Assembly: GCF_014203605.1 (NCBI RefSeq)
Contig: NZ_JACHJJ010000031.1
Location: 1 to 64,000 of the forward strand
Direction: 5' to 3'
Source: Thiemannella venezuelensis
GTDB taxonomy: Bacteria > Actinomycetota > Actinomycetes > Streptosporangiales > Streptosporangiaceae
DNA length: 64,000 bases
Part shown: piece by piece, positions 52,288 to 60,930 of the stretch
Numbering within the stretch: position 1 is the stretch's first letter
Layout of the letters: every line of letters starts with the position of its first letter
Made by a program: the position numbers and the translations under genes
The notes under the pieces: generated by a model
Database searches by the model: none
Seen by the model: the letters and a program-made list of their open reading frames with translations, nothing else
Told to the model about the DNA's origin: nothing

Positions 52288-53301
52288 ATGCCGATGACCG
52301 AGACTCTGTCCGGCCTGCGCAAGGCCGCCGTCCTGCTCGTGCAGATGGGCAAGGACGACTCCGCGAAGGTGCTCTCGCAGCTGCGCGAGGGCGAGGTCGA
52401 GGAGCTGACCGCCGAGATCGTACGGCTCGGCACCGTCGACCCCGGCGACGCCCTGGAGATCCTCACCGAGTTCCGCGACCTGACGACCGCCTACCGCTAC
52501 GCCGGTCAGGGCGGCATGGACTTCGCGCGCGAACTGCTGGAGGCGTCGCTGGGCCGGGAGCGGGCCAGCCAGATCGTCGAGCGGCTCTCGGCCTCGCTGG
52601 TCGACCTGCCGTTCAGCTTCCTGCAGCGGGCCGACCCCCGCCAGGTGCTCTCGTTCGTGCAGGACGAGCACCCGCAGCTCATCGCGCTGGTGCTCGCGCA
52701 CCTGCCGGCGCACCTGGGCGCGCAGATCCTGTCGGGTCTCAGCCCGGTCCTGCAGGCCGACGTGGCGCACCGCATCGCGGTGATGGACCGGACCTCGCCG
52801 GACATCATCCGCCAGGTGGAGTCGATGCTGGAGCGCAAGCTCTCCTCGGTGCTCCAGCCGTCGGACCTGTCGGCGGTGGGCGGCCTGCAGCCGCTGGTGG
52901 ACATCATCAACCGTGCGGACCGTGTCACCGAGCGCATGATCCTCGAGGGCCTGGAGGGGCGCAGCCCCGAGCTCGCCGAGGAGGTCCGCAGCCGGATGTT
53001 CATGTTCGAGGACGTCGTCCACCTCGACGACCGCGCCGTCCAGCTCGTGGTCCGGCAGGTCGAGACCGCCGACCTGGCCACCGCCCTCAAGGGCGTCGGC
53101 CAGGACGTGCTCAGCAAGATCACGCGCAACCTGTCCGAGCGGGCCGCCGAGAACCTCGTCGAGGAGATCGAGCTGCTCGGCCCGGTCCGGCTGCGCACGG
53201 TCGAGGAGGCCCAGGCCAAGATCGTTCACGCGATCCGGGCACTGGAGGAGTCGGGTCAGATCGTAATTCGCCGAGGGGACGAGGATGAGTTCGTCGCTTG
53301 A
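52288..53301 (+). CDS. fliG: Flagellar motor switch protein FliG
   Basis: 337 aa from ATG 52288 (AGGAGG upstream), 2 nt after fliF. All three FliG domains are present: N-terminal FliF-binding (LRKAAVLLVQMGKDDSAKVLSQL), middle (HPQLIALVLAHLPAHLGAQILSGL) and C-terminal torque domain (RSRMFMFEDVVHLDDRAVQLVVRQVE). Charged residues for stator interaction are retained. It should receive CheY-P or FliM signals at the switch. Confidence 0.97.
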   Translation: MPMTETLSGLRKAAVLLVQMGKDDSAKVLSQLREGEVEELTAEIVRLGTVDPGDALEILTEFRDLTTAYRYAGQGGMDFARELLEASLGRERASQIVERLSASLVDLPFSFLQRADPRQVLSFVQDEHPQLIALVLAHLPAHLGAQILSGLSPVLQADVAHRIAVMDRTSPDIIRQVESMLERKLSSVLQPSDLSAVGGLQPLVDIINRADRVTERMILEGLEGRSPELAEEVRSRMFMFEDVVHLDDRAVQLVVRQVETADLATALKGVGQDVLSKITRNLSERAAENLVEEIELLGPVRLRTVEEAQAKIVHAIRALEESGQIVIRRGDEDEFVA

Positions 53302-53962
53302 CGCTGTTGTACGTGGGGCGGACGCGCGGACGTTCACCGCCGCCCGCTTCGCGGCCGACTTCGGCCCCGGGAACAACCTGCCCACGGAGATCGTCGAGGA
53401 GGCCCGCGCCACCGCGCAGGCCGCCGGATACGCCGCGGGCTGGGCCCAGGGTCGCGAGGAGGCCCGTGCGGAGGCCCAGCGGATCGCCCAGGCCACCGCC
53501 AGAGCCGAGGCCGAGCGCACCGCCCGGGCCGAGGCCGAGCAGACCGCCCGGCTGGACAGCGCCCTGACCGCGCTCGCCGCGTCGGCCGGACAGCTGGAGC
53601 GGCAGACCGCCCCGGTGGCCACCGAGATCGAGGAGCTCATCCTGCAGACCGCCTTCACCATCGCCGAGGCCGTCCTCGGCCGGGAGATCGCGCACTCCCC
53701 CGAGCCCGGCCGCGAGGCCCTGGCCCGGGCACTGGAGCTGGCGCCCGCGGGCCGTCCCGTGCTCGTCCGGCTGAACCCCGGCGACCACGCCACCCTCGTC
53801 GGCGCGGGTGAGGCCCGCTTCGACTTCGACGGACGGGACGTGGCCCTGGTCGCCGACGCCGGCCTGGAGCCGGGGGACGCCGTCGCCGAGTGCGACGCGA
53901 CCTCCGTCGACGCCCGGCTGAGCACCGCCGTGCAGCGAGCCAAGGAGGCCCTGGGCCTGTGA
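53285..53962 (+). CDS. fliH: Flagellar export regulator FliH
   Basis: 225 aa from ATG 53285, 17 nt inside fliG. After a short variable N-terminus comes a long Ala/Glu/Arg coiled coil with AxxxG-like small-residue repeats (GYAAGWAQGREEARAEAQRIA). A FliH/V-ATPase E-like C-terminal domain follows (EELILQTAFTIAEAVLGREI). It regulates the FliI ATPase and brings substrates to the gate. The stop overlaps fliI. Confidence 0.9.
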   Translation: MSSSLDAVVRGADARTFTAARFAADFGPGNNLPTEIVEEARATAQAAGYAAGWAQGREEARAEAQRIAQATARAEAERTARAEAEQTARLDSALTALAASAGQLERQTAPVATEIEELILQTAFTIAEAVLGREIAHSPEPGREALARALELAPAGRPVLVRLNPGDHATLVGAGEARFDFDGRDVALVADAGLEPGDAVAECDATSVDARLSTAVQRAKEALGL

Positions 53963-55263
53963 TCTCCACCCTCGACGCACGCGTCAAGGCCGCCGCGGCG
54001 GCCGCACGGCCCCGCGTGACCGGCAAGGTCTCCGCCGTGATCGGCCTCTCGGTGGTCGTGGAGGGCGTGACCGGCAAAGTGGGCGACCTGGTCCACCTCG
54101 GCGGCGGCCCCGCCGCGGTCCCGGCCGAGGTGGTCGCCCTCGACGGCGGGCGGCTGAGCTGCCTGCCGCTGGGCCCGCTGACCGGCATCGGAGTGGGCAG
54201 CCCCGTCACCGCCACCGGAGACGCGCTGCGCATCCCGGTCGGCGAGGCGCTGCGCGGCCGCGTCCTGGACGGCCTCGGCCGCCCGCTCGACGGCGGCCCC
54301 TCCCTGGCCGGGCTGGAGATGGTCCCGGTGGAGAACGAGCCGCCGCCGGCCCTGCAGCGCCGCCGCATCAGCGAGCCCATGCCGCTGGGCGTGCGCGCCA
54401 TGGACACCATGATCACCGTCGGCAACGGGCAGCGGCTCGGCATCTTCGCGGGCTCCGGCGTCGGCAAGTCCAGCCTCATGTCCATGATCACCCGGGGCAC
54501 CGAGGCGGAGATCACCGTGGTGGCCCTGGTCGGCGAGCGCGGCCGCGAGGTCCGGGAGTTCCTGGAGAACGACCTGGGCCCCGAGGGCCTGGCCCGCTCC
54601 GTCGTGATCGTGGCCACCTCCGACCAGCCGCCCATGGTCCGCCTGCGCGCCTGCTTCACCGCCACCCGGATCGCCGAGTGGTTCCGCGACCAGGGCCGCG
54701 ACGCCCTGCTGCTGATGGACAGCCTCACCCGGGCCGCCATGGCCCAGCGCGAGGTCGGCCTCTCGGCCGGCGAGCCCCCGGCCACCCGCGGCTACCCGCC
54801 GTCGGTGTTCGCGATGCTCCCCCGCCTGCTGGAGCGGGCCGGGCCCGGCATCGACGGCAGCATCACCGGCCTGTACACGGTCCTCGTCGACGGCGACGAC
54901 CACAACGAGCCGATCGCCGACGCGGCCCGCTCCATCCTGGACGGCCACGTCGTGCTCGACCGCCGCCTGGCCACCGCCGGGCACTTCCCGACGATCGACG
55001 TGCTGGAGTCGGTCTCGCGCGTCGCCGGCGCGGTGACCAGCCGCGAGCAGCGCGCGGACGCGACCGCGCTGCGCCGCCTGATGGCCGCCCACCGCGACAT
55101 CCGCGAACTGGTGGAGATCGGCGCGTACGTACCCGGCACCAACCCCGACGCGGACCTGGCGCGTGCGCTCTGGCCGCGCGTCGAGGCCTTCCTGCGTCAG
55201 GACATGGACGACCAGACCCCGGCCGCGGAGGCCTGGGACTCGCTGCGGGCCCTGCTGAGCTGA
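53959..55263 (+). CDS. fliI: Flagellar export ATPase FliI
   Basis: 434 aa; GTG 53959 overlaps the fliH stop (GTGA). F1-beta-like ATPase: Walker A FAGSGVGKSSLM, VALVGERGREVREF, Walker B ALLLMDSLTRAAMAQREVGLSAGEPP and GSITGLYTVLVDGDDHNEPIAD. It energises flagellar type III export with FliH and FliJ. The last gene of the first tight block; a 108-nt gap with a GC-rich hairpin separates it from fliJ. Confidence 0.97.
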   Translation: MISTLDARVKAAAAAARPRVTGKVSAVIGLSVVVEGVTGKVGDLVHLGGGPAAVPAEVVALDGGRLSCLPLGPLTGIGVGSPVTATGDALRIPVGEALRGRVLDGLGRPLDGGPSLAGLEMVPVENEPPPALQRRRISEPMPLGVRAMDTMITVGNGQRLGIFAGSGVGKSSLMSMITRGTEAEITVVALVGERGREVREFLENDLGPEGLARSVVIVATSDQPPMVRLRACFTATRIAEWFRDQGRDALLLMDSLTRAAMAQREVGLSAGEPPATRGYPPSVFAMLPRLLERAGPGIDGSITGLYTVLVDGDDHNEPIADAARSILDGHVVLDRRLATAGHFPTIDVLESVSRVAGAVTSREQRADATALRRLMAAHRDIRELVEIGAYVPGTNPDADLARALWPRVEAFLRQDMDDQTPAAEAWDSLRALLS

Positions 55264-55371
55264 GCGACTCCCGCCGGCGGCCGCCCTGACGCGCGGCCGC
55301 CCCGATGAGCGAGCGACCGCTCACCTCCCTTCCCACCGGCCTTCCCACCGGTTCCACACTGAGGAGTCTCG

Positions 55372-55809
55372 ATGAGCCGATTCCGGTTGTCCTCGATCCT
55401 GCGGGCCCGCAAGGCCCAGGAGGACGCGGCCAAGGGAGGGGTGCTGCGGGCCCGCTCCGAGGCCAGGGCCGCAGCCCTCCAGGCCGAGAAGCACGAGATC
55501 GAGCTGCAGAACCGGATGATCGAGCCGAGCCCGTCCGACGCCGCGGCGTTCGTCGCGGCGATGGCCGCGCGGCGCGCGATCGCCGGCGAGCTGTCCATCC
55601 GCCGCCAGCAGGCCGAGGAGGCCGAGCGGCGGGTCGGCGCGAAGGTGGAGAACTGGAGCGCGGCCTCCCAGCGCCGCCGGATGGTGGAGAAGCTGGCCGA
55701 GCGGCACGAGACCGCCCGCCGCCAGGCCGACGCCGCGGCCGAGCAGCGCGCCGTCGACGACCTCTCGACCACCCGCAGGCCGCAGACCGGCAAGGAGACC
55801 CGCCGTTGA
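55372..55809 (+). CDS. fliJ: Flagellar export chaperone FliJ
   Basis: 145 aa from ATG 55372 with GAGGAG upstream. A coiled-coil protein with the FliJ start (FRLSSILRARKAQEDAAKGGVLRARSEARAAALQAEKHE). It links FliI to FlhA and escorts export substrates. Sequence conservation of FliJ is always low; placement after fliI supports the call. Stop overlaps the NlpC/P60 start (TTGA). Confidence 0.88.
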   Translation: MSRFRLSSILRARKAQEDAAKGGVLRARSEARAAALQAEKHEIELQNRMIEPSPSDAAAFVAAMAARRAIAGELSIRRQQAEEAERRVGAKVENWSAASQRRRMVEKLAERHETARRQADAAAEQRAVDDLSTTRRPQTGKETRR

Positions 55810-56840
55810 GCATCACGGAGACCCTGGCGAAGATCAGCCGGCTGCAGACCCAGTTCGCCGGGGCACCCGTCGCCGCGGCGGCCGTCTCCACCGGCTCCGG
55901 CGCCTCCGCCACCTCGGGCGCCTCGGGCACCGACTTCGCCGCGGCGCTGGAGAAGGCCAGGCAGGCCTCCGCGACCTCCACCCAGGGCACCCAGGGCACC
56001 CAGGGCACCCAGGGCACCCAGGCGGCCGGTTCGGCCACCTCCGGTTCCGCCGACGGGAAGGTCACCGGCCAGGACGTCGTCGACCAGGCCCGCCGCTACC
56101 TCGGCGTCCCCTACCTGTGGGGCGGCACGGACCCGGACAAGGGGCTGGACTGCTCCGGCCTGGTCCAGCTGGTCTACAAGAAGCTGGGCGTCTCGCTGCC
56201 GCGCGTCTCGCAGGACCAGCAGAACGAGGGCCGCAGCATTCCCAGCCTCAAGCAGGCGCAGCCGGGTGACCTGCTGACCTTCGGCTCCCCCGCGACGCAC
56301 ATCGGCATCTACGTCGGCGACGGCAAGATGCTGCACGCCCCGCGCACCGGCGACGTGGTCAAGATCGTCGACCTGGACGACTACTACCGCAAGCCGACCG
56401 ACATCCGCCGCATCCTGGGCGACGACGCGGCGAGCGCCACCGCCCAGGCCACCGCCGCCCAGGCCACCACCGCCGCGGCCCCGCAGGCCATCGGTGCCCG
56501 GAGCACCTCCCAGGCGACCGCCCTCCAGGCGACCTCGTCGGCGGTGGACCCGGCCGCGAGCGCGCAGACCACCGCGGCCGCGCTGGCGCGTCTGCTCGGC
56601 ACCGCCTCGCTCACCGGCACCGGCTCCTCCGTCGGCACCGGGTACGGCGTGAGCACCGAACTGCTGGCCGCGCTGGCCGGGATCCAGCCCGGGGGCGGCG
56701 CCGCCACGACCGGTTCCAACGGAACGGGCGTTTTGCCGCAGGTGCCGTCCGGTGCTGCCGATGGGCTGGGTACCGGCCTGTCCGCCCAGGCCCAGGCCTA
56801 CATCCGCAGCATCCAGTCGACCGTGAACGGCATCGGATAA
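55806..56840 (+). CDS. NlpC/P60 peptidoglycan hydrolase of the flagellar operon
   Basis: 344 aa from TTG 55806. There is no Sec signal; the N-terminus SITETLAKISRLQTQFAG resembles that of the peptidase at 48.7 kb. A TQG repeat linker (about 58-72) precedes the NlpC/P60 domain (85-205) with catalytic Cys116 (GLDCSGLVQ), His165 (ATHIGIYVG) and a third polar His177. An Ala/Thr/Gly-rich tail of 140 residues ends in QAYIRSIQSTVNGIG. It sits where other bacteria have FlgJ-type muramidases, so it probably clears peptidoglycan for the rod. Confidence 0.9.
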   Translation: MSITETLAKISRLQTQFAGAPVAAAAVSTGSGASATSGASGTDFAAALEKARQASATSTQGTQGTQGTQGTQAAGSATSGSADGKVTGQDVVDQARRYLGVPYLWGGTDPDKGLDCSGLVQLVYKKLGVSLPRVSQDQQNEGRSIPSLKQAQPGDLLTFGSPATHIGIYVGDGKMLHAPRTGDVVKIVDLDDYYRKPTDIRRILGDDAASATAQATAAQATTAAAPQAIGARSTSQATALQATSSAVDPAASAQTTAAALARLLGTASLTGTGSSVGTGYGVSTELLAALAGIQPGGGAATTGSNGTGVLPQVPSGAADGLGTGLSAQAQAYIRSIQSTVNGIG

Positions 56841-56854
56841 CAGGAGAGACGATC

Positions 56855-58096
56855 TTGACCGTGCCTTCGATCCCCCTCGCGGGGAGCCCGTCGCCGATGG
56901 CGGCGCCCTCCGGCGCCTCCGGCGAGGGGCAGACGGGTCAGAACGGGGCCGGAGAAGACTTCGCCGCCCTGCTCGCCCTCCTTGCGGGCGGCGGGCCGCT
57001 GCCGCAGGGAGTCCTCCCCGGCATCGATACCTCCTCCGCCGGACCCGCGGGCCAGGCCCAGACGGCGGCACCCGCCGCCGCGGCCGGCACGTTCCCGGCG
57101 CAGGCCCTGCTCGCCGCCCAGACCCCGGCGCAGGGCCAGCTCCCGCCCGTGGGCCAGGACCGGGGCGCCCCGCTCTTCCCGGCCCAGCTCGCCGGCCAGT
57201 TCCAGCTCGGGATCCCGGCCGGGCAGTCGCCGGCGCAGGGCATCGAGGGGATGCAGGCCGTACCCGCCGGGCCGCCGCCCGGAGCGGGCACCACGACGGC
57301 CGCCGACGCCGCGGCCCTCGCCGCGTTCGCGGCGACCGCCGACGCCACCTCCGCGAACACGGGCACAGGCGTGGACGGGCTCACCGCGCAGTCCGCCGTC
57401 TCCGCCGCGCCGTCCGCGGCCGGCACCGCCCCCGCAGACGCCCAGCAGCCGCAGACCATGACGGACCAGACCGTCACCGCCCCGGCTCCGGCCGCGGGGT
57501 CCGGCGCGGGCACCGCGACGGGCGGGGACGACTCCCGGCAGCCCGACGCCAAGTCCGGACCGGTGGCCGAGGTGACGGGCCCGGCGGCGCAGGCCGTACC
57601 CCAGTCGTTCGCCACCACGCAGGCCGCCGCGGTGGAGCGCGTCTCCACGCCCGCCCCCCAGCAGCCCGCCCCGCCCGCCTCGCAGGTCGCGGTCCACGTG
57701 CTGCCGCTGCGCCTGGACCCGGACGGGATCCAGCGCCTCACCGTCCACCTGCACCCGGCCGACCTCGGCCCGGTCAGCGTCGTCGCCGAGCTGCGCAACG
57801 GCGCGGTGCACCTGCAGCTCGCCGGGACCAGCGACGCCGCCTTCGAGGCGCTCCGCTCGGCCCTGCCGGACCTGAAGCAGGAACTGGAGGACGGCGGTTT
57901 CTCCTCCGCCACCCTGGACCTGCAGCGCGAGGCCCCGGGTGGCCAGCCCGGCCAGGACCGCCGGCCGCTCGGCCAGCAGGACCCGGCCGCCCGCGGGAAC
58001 GCCCCGGCCGGCCGTACCGGGGACGTCTACGCAGCCCCCGCCGACGAGCCTCCGCCCGTCCGGCCCGGCTCACGCCTGCTCAACGTCCGCCTCTGA
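56855..58096 (+). CDS. fliK: Flagellar hook-length control protein FliK
   Basis: 413 aa from TTG 56855 (GGAGAG upstream). The first 280 residues are a low-complexity Ala/Pro/Gln/Thr ruler-like region. The Flg_hook domain follows (about 285-365): LPLRLDPDGIQRLTVHLHPADLGPVSVVAELRNGAVHLQL. It measures hook length and switches export specificity through FlhB. Lies between the NlpC/P60 gene and flgD. Confidence 0.9.
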   Translation: MTVPSIPLAGSPSPMAAPSGASGEGQTGQNGAGEDFAALLALLAGGGPLPQGVLPGIDTSSAGPAGQAQTAAPAAAAGTFPAQALLAAQTPAQGQLPPVGQDRGAPLFPAQLAGQFQLGIPAGQSPAQGIEGMQAVPAGPPPGAGTTTAADAAALAAFAATADATSANTGTGVDGLTAQSAVSAAPSAAGTAPADAQQPQTMTDQTVTAPAPAAGSGAGTATGGDDSRQPDAKSGPVAEVTGPAAQAVPQSFATTQAAAVERVSTPAPQQPAPPASQVAVHVLPLRLDPDGIQRLTVHLHPADLGPVSVVAELRNGAVHLQLAGTSDAAFEALRSALPDLKQELEDGGFSSATLDLQREAPGGQPGQDRRPLGQQDPAARGNAPAGRTGDVYAAPADEPPPVRPGSRLLNVRL

Positions 58097-58121
58097 TCCG
58101 CCTCTCGCAAGGAACCGCAAC

Positions 58122-58583
58122 GTGACCAACACCGTGAGTGGGGCGGCGTCCCCGATCACCGCTGCCACGACCGCCGCGACCGCTTCGAGCGCTCCGGCGG
58201 CGAGCAACAGCCAGCTCGACAAGGACACCTTCCTCAAGCTGCTCGTGGCCCAGATGCGCTACCAGGACCCGAGCAAGCCTGCCGACACCTCCCAGTTCCT
58301 GTCGCAGACCGCGCAGTTCACCGAGGTGGAGCGGATGGAGCAGCTCGTCAAGCAGCAGGGCGAGCTCCTGGCGGCCCAGCTCCAGCTCTCGGCCAGCAAC
58401 CTCGTCGGCAAGACCATCAGCTACACCGGACCAGACGGCACGGACGCCGTCGGTGTGGTCACCTCCGCCTCGTTCGGCAGCGCCCCGACCCTGAAGGTCG
58501 GGAACACGGATGTCCCGCTGTCCTCGGTCAAGGAAGTCACCAGCGCCGCATCGACCGGCACCGAACCCACCGAAGGAAACTGA
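58122..58583 (+). CDS. flgD: Flagellar hook cap/scaffold protein FlgD
   Basis: 153 aa from GTG 58122 (AAGGAA upstream). The conserved N-terminal FlgD segment is clear: LDKDTFLKLLVAQMRYQDPSKPADTSQFLSQTAQFTEVERMEQL, then a short beta domain (NLVGKTISYTGPDGTDAVGVVTSASF). Only a truncated Tudor/FnIII part is present compared with enterobacterial FlgD (about 230 aa), as in many Gram-positives. It caps the growing hook. Confidence 0.95.
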   Translation: MTNTVSGAASPITAATTAATASSAPAASNSQLDKDTFLKLLVAQMRYQDPSKPADTSQFLSQTAQFTEVERMEQLVKQQGELLAAQLQLSASNLVGKTISYTGPDGTDAVGVVTSASFGSAPTLKVGNTDVPLSSVKEVTSAASTGTEPTEGN

Positions 58584-58584
58584 C

Positions 58585-59427
58585 ATGCTTCGTTCCCTGT
58601 ACTCCGGCATCAGCGGCCTGCGCGTCCACCAGACGATGATGGACGTGACCGGTAACAACATCGCCAACGTCAACACCACCGGCTTCAAGGGCTCCCAGAC
58701 CACGTTCCAGGACACCCTCAGCCAGATGATGAGCGCCGCCGGCGCCCCGCAGGCCGGCAACCCCGGCGCCGGCGGCTCCAACCCCGCCCAGGTCGGCCTG
58801 GGCGTGCGCCTGGCGGGCATCCAGACGAACTTCGGCCAGGGAGCGGCGCAGACCACCGGCCGCACGCTCGACCTGATGGTCCAGGGCGACGGCTTCTTCA
58901 CGGTGCAGAACGGCAACGAGCAGCTCTACACCCGCGCGGGCTCGTTCAACTTCGACGCCCTGGGCAACATGACCACCGTCGACGGCAACTTCGTGCTCGG
59001 CTGGAACCTCGCCGCCAACGAGACCATCGACCCCGCCAACCCTCCGGCCCTGGAGAAGATCCAGCTCGACCCCGCCGTGGAGTCCTACACGATCTCCCCC
59101 GACGGCCAGCTCGTCGGCGTCTACGCCAACGGCGACAAGCGGCCCTTCGCCCAGCTCGCCATGGCGAACTTCGTGAACCCGGGCGGTCTGGAGAAGGCCG
59201 GCGGCTCGACCTACCGCACCACCGTCAACTCCGGCGACGCCGAGGTCGGCCTGGCCGGCTCCGGCGGCCTGGGCAAGCTGCAGTCCGGCGCGCTGGAGAT
59301 GTCCAACGTGGACCTCGGCCAGGAGTTCACCAACCTGATCATCTCCCAGCGCGGCTTCCAGGCCAACACCAAGGTCATCAGCACCTCCGACGAGCTGCTG
59401 AACGACCTGGTCAACCTCAAGCGCTGA
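58585..59427 (+). CDS. flgE: Flagellar hook protein FlgE (short form)
   Basis: 280 aa from ATG 58585, 1 nt after flgD. N-terminal MLRSLYSGISGLRVHQTMMDVTGNNIANVNTTGFKG and C-terminal FTNLIISQRGFQANTKVISTSDELLNDLVNLKR are hook/rod helices; LMVQGDGFFTVQNG is the FlgE/F/G core. At 280 residues it is nearer FlgG in size than typical hooks of 400 or more, but the flgD neighbour argues for FlgE. Strong terminators follow. Confidence 0.88.
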   Translation: MLRSLYSGISGLRVHQTMMDVTGNNIANVNTTGFKGSQTTFQDTLSQMMSAAGAPQAGNPGAGGSNPAQVGLGVRLAGIQTNFGQGAAQTTGRTLDLMVQGDGFFTVQNGNEQLYTRAGSFNFDALGNMTTVDGNFVLGWNLAANETIDPANPPALEKIQLDPAVESYTISPDGQLVGVYANGDKRPFAQLAMANFVNPGGLEKAGGSTYRTTVNSGDAEVGLAGSGGLGKLQSGALEMSNVDLGQEFTNLIISQRGFQANTKVISTSDELLNDLVNLKR

Positions 59428-59435
59428 CGTTAGCC

Positions 59436-59500
59436 GCCGCCCCGCGCTCCGGGGCGGCACCCGAGGCCCCGGGCACGCGCCCCACGCGCGCCCGGGGCCT
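59436..59500 (+). terminator. Double terminator of the flagellar operon
   Basis: Two perfect hairpins in series: 9 bp (59436-59444 with 59450-59458) and 11 bp (59464-59474 with 59490-59500), the latter followed by TTT. Marks the end of the flagellar run. Confidence 0.9.
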
Positions 59501-59600
59501 TTCCGCGCTCCGGATGCGGCTCCCTGCGTTATGCCGCGAACACCTACCGCCCGGCTCCTCCGTGAGTCTTTTCCTTCAGTTGTTCCGAGATCGAGCTTCG

Positions 59601-60230
59601 TCAGCCCGCCGAGGGTGTCAGCGCGGTCAGGTGGGCCCGGAGTACGGCGAGCATGGTGCAGGCGTCCAGTCGGCCGGGGTGGAACGCGGCCTCCAGGGAC
59701 AGCCCGTCGAGCAGCGCGCACAGGCGGCGCGCTTCCAGGGCGATGTCGGCCTCCGGGTGGAGCCGTCCCGCCCGGCGCGCGCCCTCCAGGATCCGGGTGG
59801 TGAGCGCGAGCAGGCCGTCGTACAGCTCGTCGGCGTGTGCGCGCAGCTCGGGCCGGGTGCGGGCGGTGGCGGCGAAGGACAACCAGACGACGGCCTCGGT
59901 CCGGCGCTCTTCGTCGAGCGGCAGCATCTCGGCGAGCATGCGGACGGCGGTCTCGAGCCGCTCGGCCGAGGTGAGCGGCTCGGAGGGGTCCAGCAGGTGC
60001 TCGGCGTGGACGGTCAGCCGGGTGATCAGCCGCGCGGACATCTCCCGCATCGCGAACACCATCAGCTCGGTGTGCCCGGCGAAGTAGTGCCGCACCGAGC
60101 CGATGGCCAGCCCGGCCTCTGCGGCGACGTTGCGCAGCGAGGCGTGCTCCAGGCCGTCCCGGCAGACCACGCGGAACACCGCCTCGGCGACCGCCCGCCG
60201 CCGCTCCTCCGGGTCCACGATTTTCGGCAC
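59601..60230 (-). CDS. TetR-family transcriptional regulator
   Basis: 209 aa. N-terminal HTH (VFRVVCRDGLEHASLRNVAAEAGLAIGSVRHYFAGHTELM) typical of TetR proteins, then a helical ligand-binding domain of the TetR_C_6-like kind. Divergent from the membrane protein gene at 60296; the 65-nt gap contains two TAGCA-type palindromes. It most likely represses itself and that gene. Confidence 0.92.
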   Translation of the reverse strand: MPKIVDPEERRRAVAEAVFRVVCRDGLEHASLRNVAAEAGLAIGSVRHYFAGHTELMVFAMREMSARLITRLTVHAEHLLDPSEPLTSAERLETAVRMLAEMLPLDEERRTEAVVWLSFAATARTRPELRAHADELYDGLLALTTRILEGARRAGRLHPEADIALEARRLCALLDGLSLEAAFHPGRLDACTMLAVLRAHLTALTPSAG

Positions 60231-60240
60231 CCCTCTTTTA

Positions 60241-60281
60241 TAGCACGGCCATGCTATGTTTTATTTAGCATGCACGCGCTA
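60241..60281. promoter_or_regulatory. Two TetR-type operators
   Basis: Site 1 at 60241-60256 has TAGCA and TGCTA arms with one mismatch in a 16-nt palindrome. Site 2 at 60266-60281 begins TAGCA and ends GCTA, less perfect. They are spaced 25 bp apart in an AT-rich divergent promoter. Confidence 0.7.
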
Positions 60282-60295
60282 TTAACGGAGGTGTC

Positions 60296-60814
60296 ATGAG
60301 CGGACCCCTGCTCGTGCTGGTGGCGGTCGTCGTGGTCGCCGTCGTGGTGATCCGGCGGTTCCGAGGGGAGCCGCTGAACGCCCGCGACCTGTTCGTCCCA
60401 CCCGCCGTGCTCGTCGGCATCGGCGCGCACACCCTCGTCACGGAGGTACGGCCCGGCGGGGCCGACCTCGCCTGGGTGCTGGCCGGTGCGGCGGCGGGCC
60501 TGCTGCTGGGCGCGCTGCGGGGCCTGACCCCGCGCCTGTTCGTCCGGGACGGCCACCTCTGGCAGCGCTACACGGGCTGGACCCTGCTCGTGTGGGCCGC
60601 CTCGGCCGCGGTCAACGCCGGACTCGGCGCCCTGGCCGCGGCCGCGGACACCCCGGAGCAGATCCGCCCGATGACCCTGTCCATCGGCGTCAGCCTCCTC
60701 GGTGAGGCCATCACGCTCGGCCTGCGCGCCCGCACCACCGGCGCCCCCTTCGCCCCGGAACGGGACTCCCTCCTCGACCGCCTGCCCCGGCGCACCGGCG
60801 ACGAAGTCCTGTAG
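60296..60814 (+). CDS. DUF1453-like small integral membrane protein
   Basis: 172 aa from ATG 60296 (GGAGG upstream). Four membrane helices (about 4-20, 35-50, 58-78 and 96-118), one further weak helix and a soluble C-terminus. Probably a CcdC/DUF1453-like protein; function unknown. It is divergent from the TetR regulator, its probable repressor. Its TAG stop lies inside the left arm of the 28-bp inverted repeat. Confidence 0.8.
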   Translation: MSGPLLVLVAVVVVAVVVIRRFRGEPLNARDLFVPPAVLVGIGAHTLVTEVRPGGADLAWVLAGAAAGLLLGALRGLTPRLFVRDGHLWQRYTGWTLLVWAASAAVNAGLGALAAAADTPEQIRPMTLSIGVSLLGEAITLGLRARTTGAPFAPERDSLLDRLPRRTGDEVL

Positions 60815-60880
60815 ATCGTTTGTGCAGAAGTTGGCGTCGACAAGGGACCCGTGACGCCAACTTCTGCACAAACGATCTAC
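60811..60880. repeat. Perfect 28-bp inverted repeat
   Basis: 60811-60838 and 60853-60880 are exact reverse complements around a 14-nt loop. It overlaps the stop codon of the membrane protein gene and ends 50 nt before the DUF559 gene. Arms contain TTGTGCAGAAGTTGGCGTC. There is no T-run. It could be a terminator, but the unusual length suggests a repeated extragenic or mobile palindromic element. Confidence 0.9.
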
Positions 60881-60930
60881 GGCTTCCCGGTTTCCGCTTC
60901 CAGGGCGGAGTGGGATGGGAAGCTGCGGCA

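Noticed and set aside
51649-55092. 1147-codon open frame opposite fliF-fliI
   Set aside because: Antisense of well-recognised flagellar genes; no start signal and no domain.
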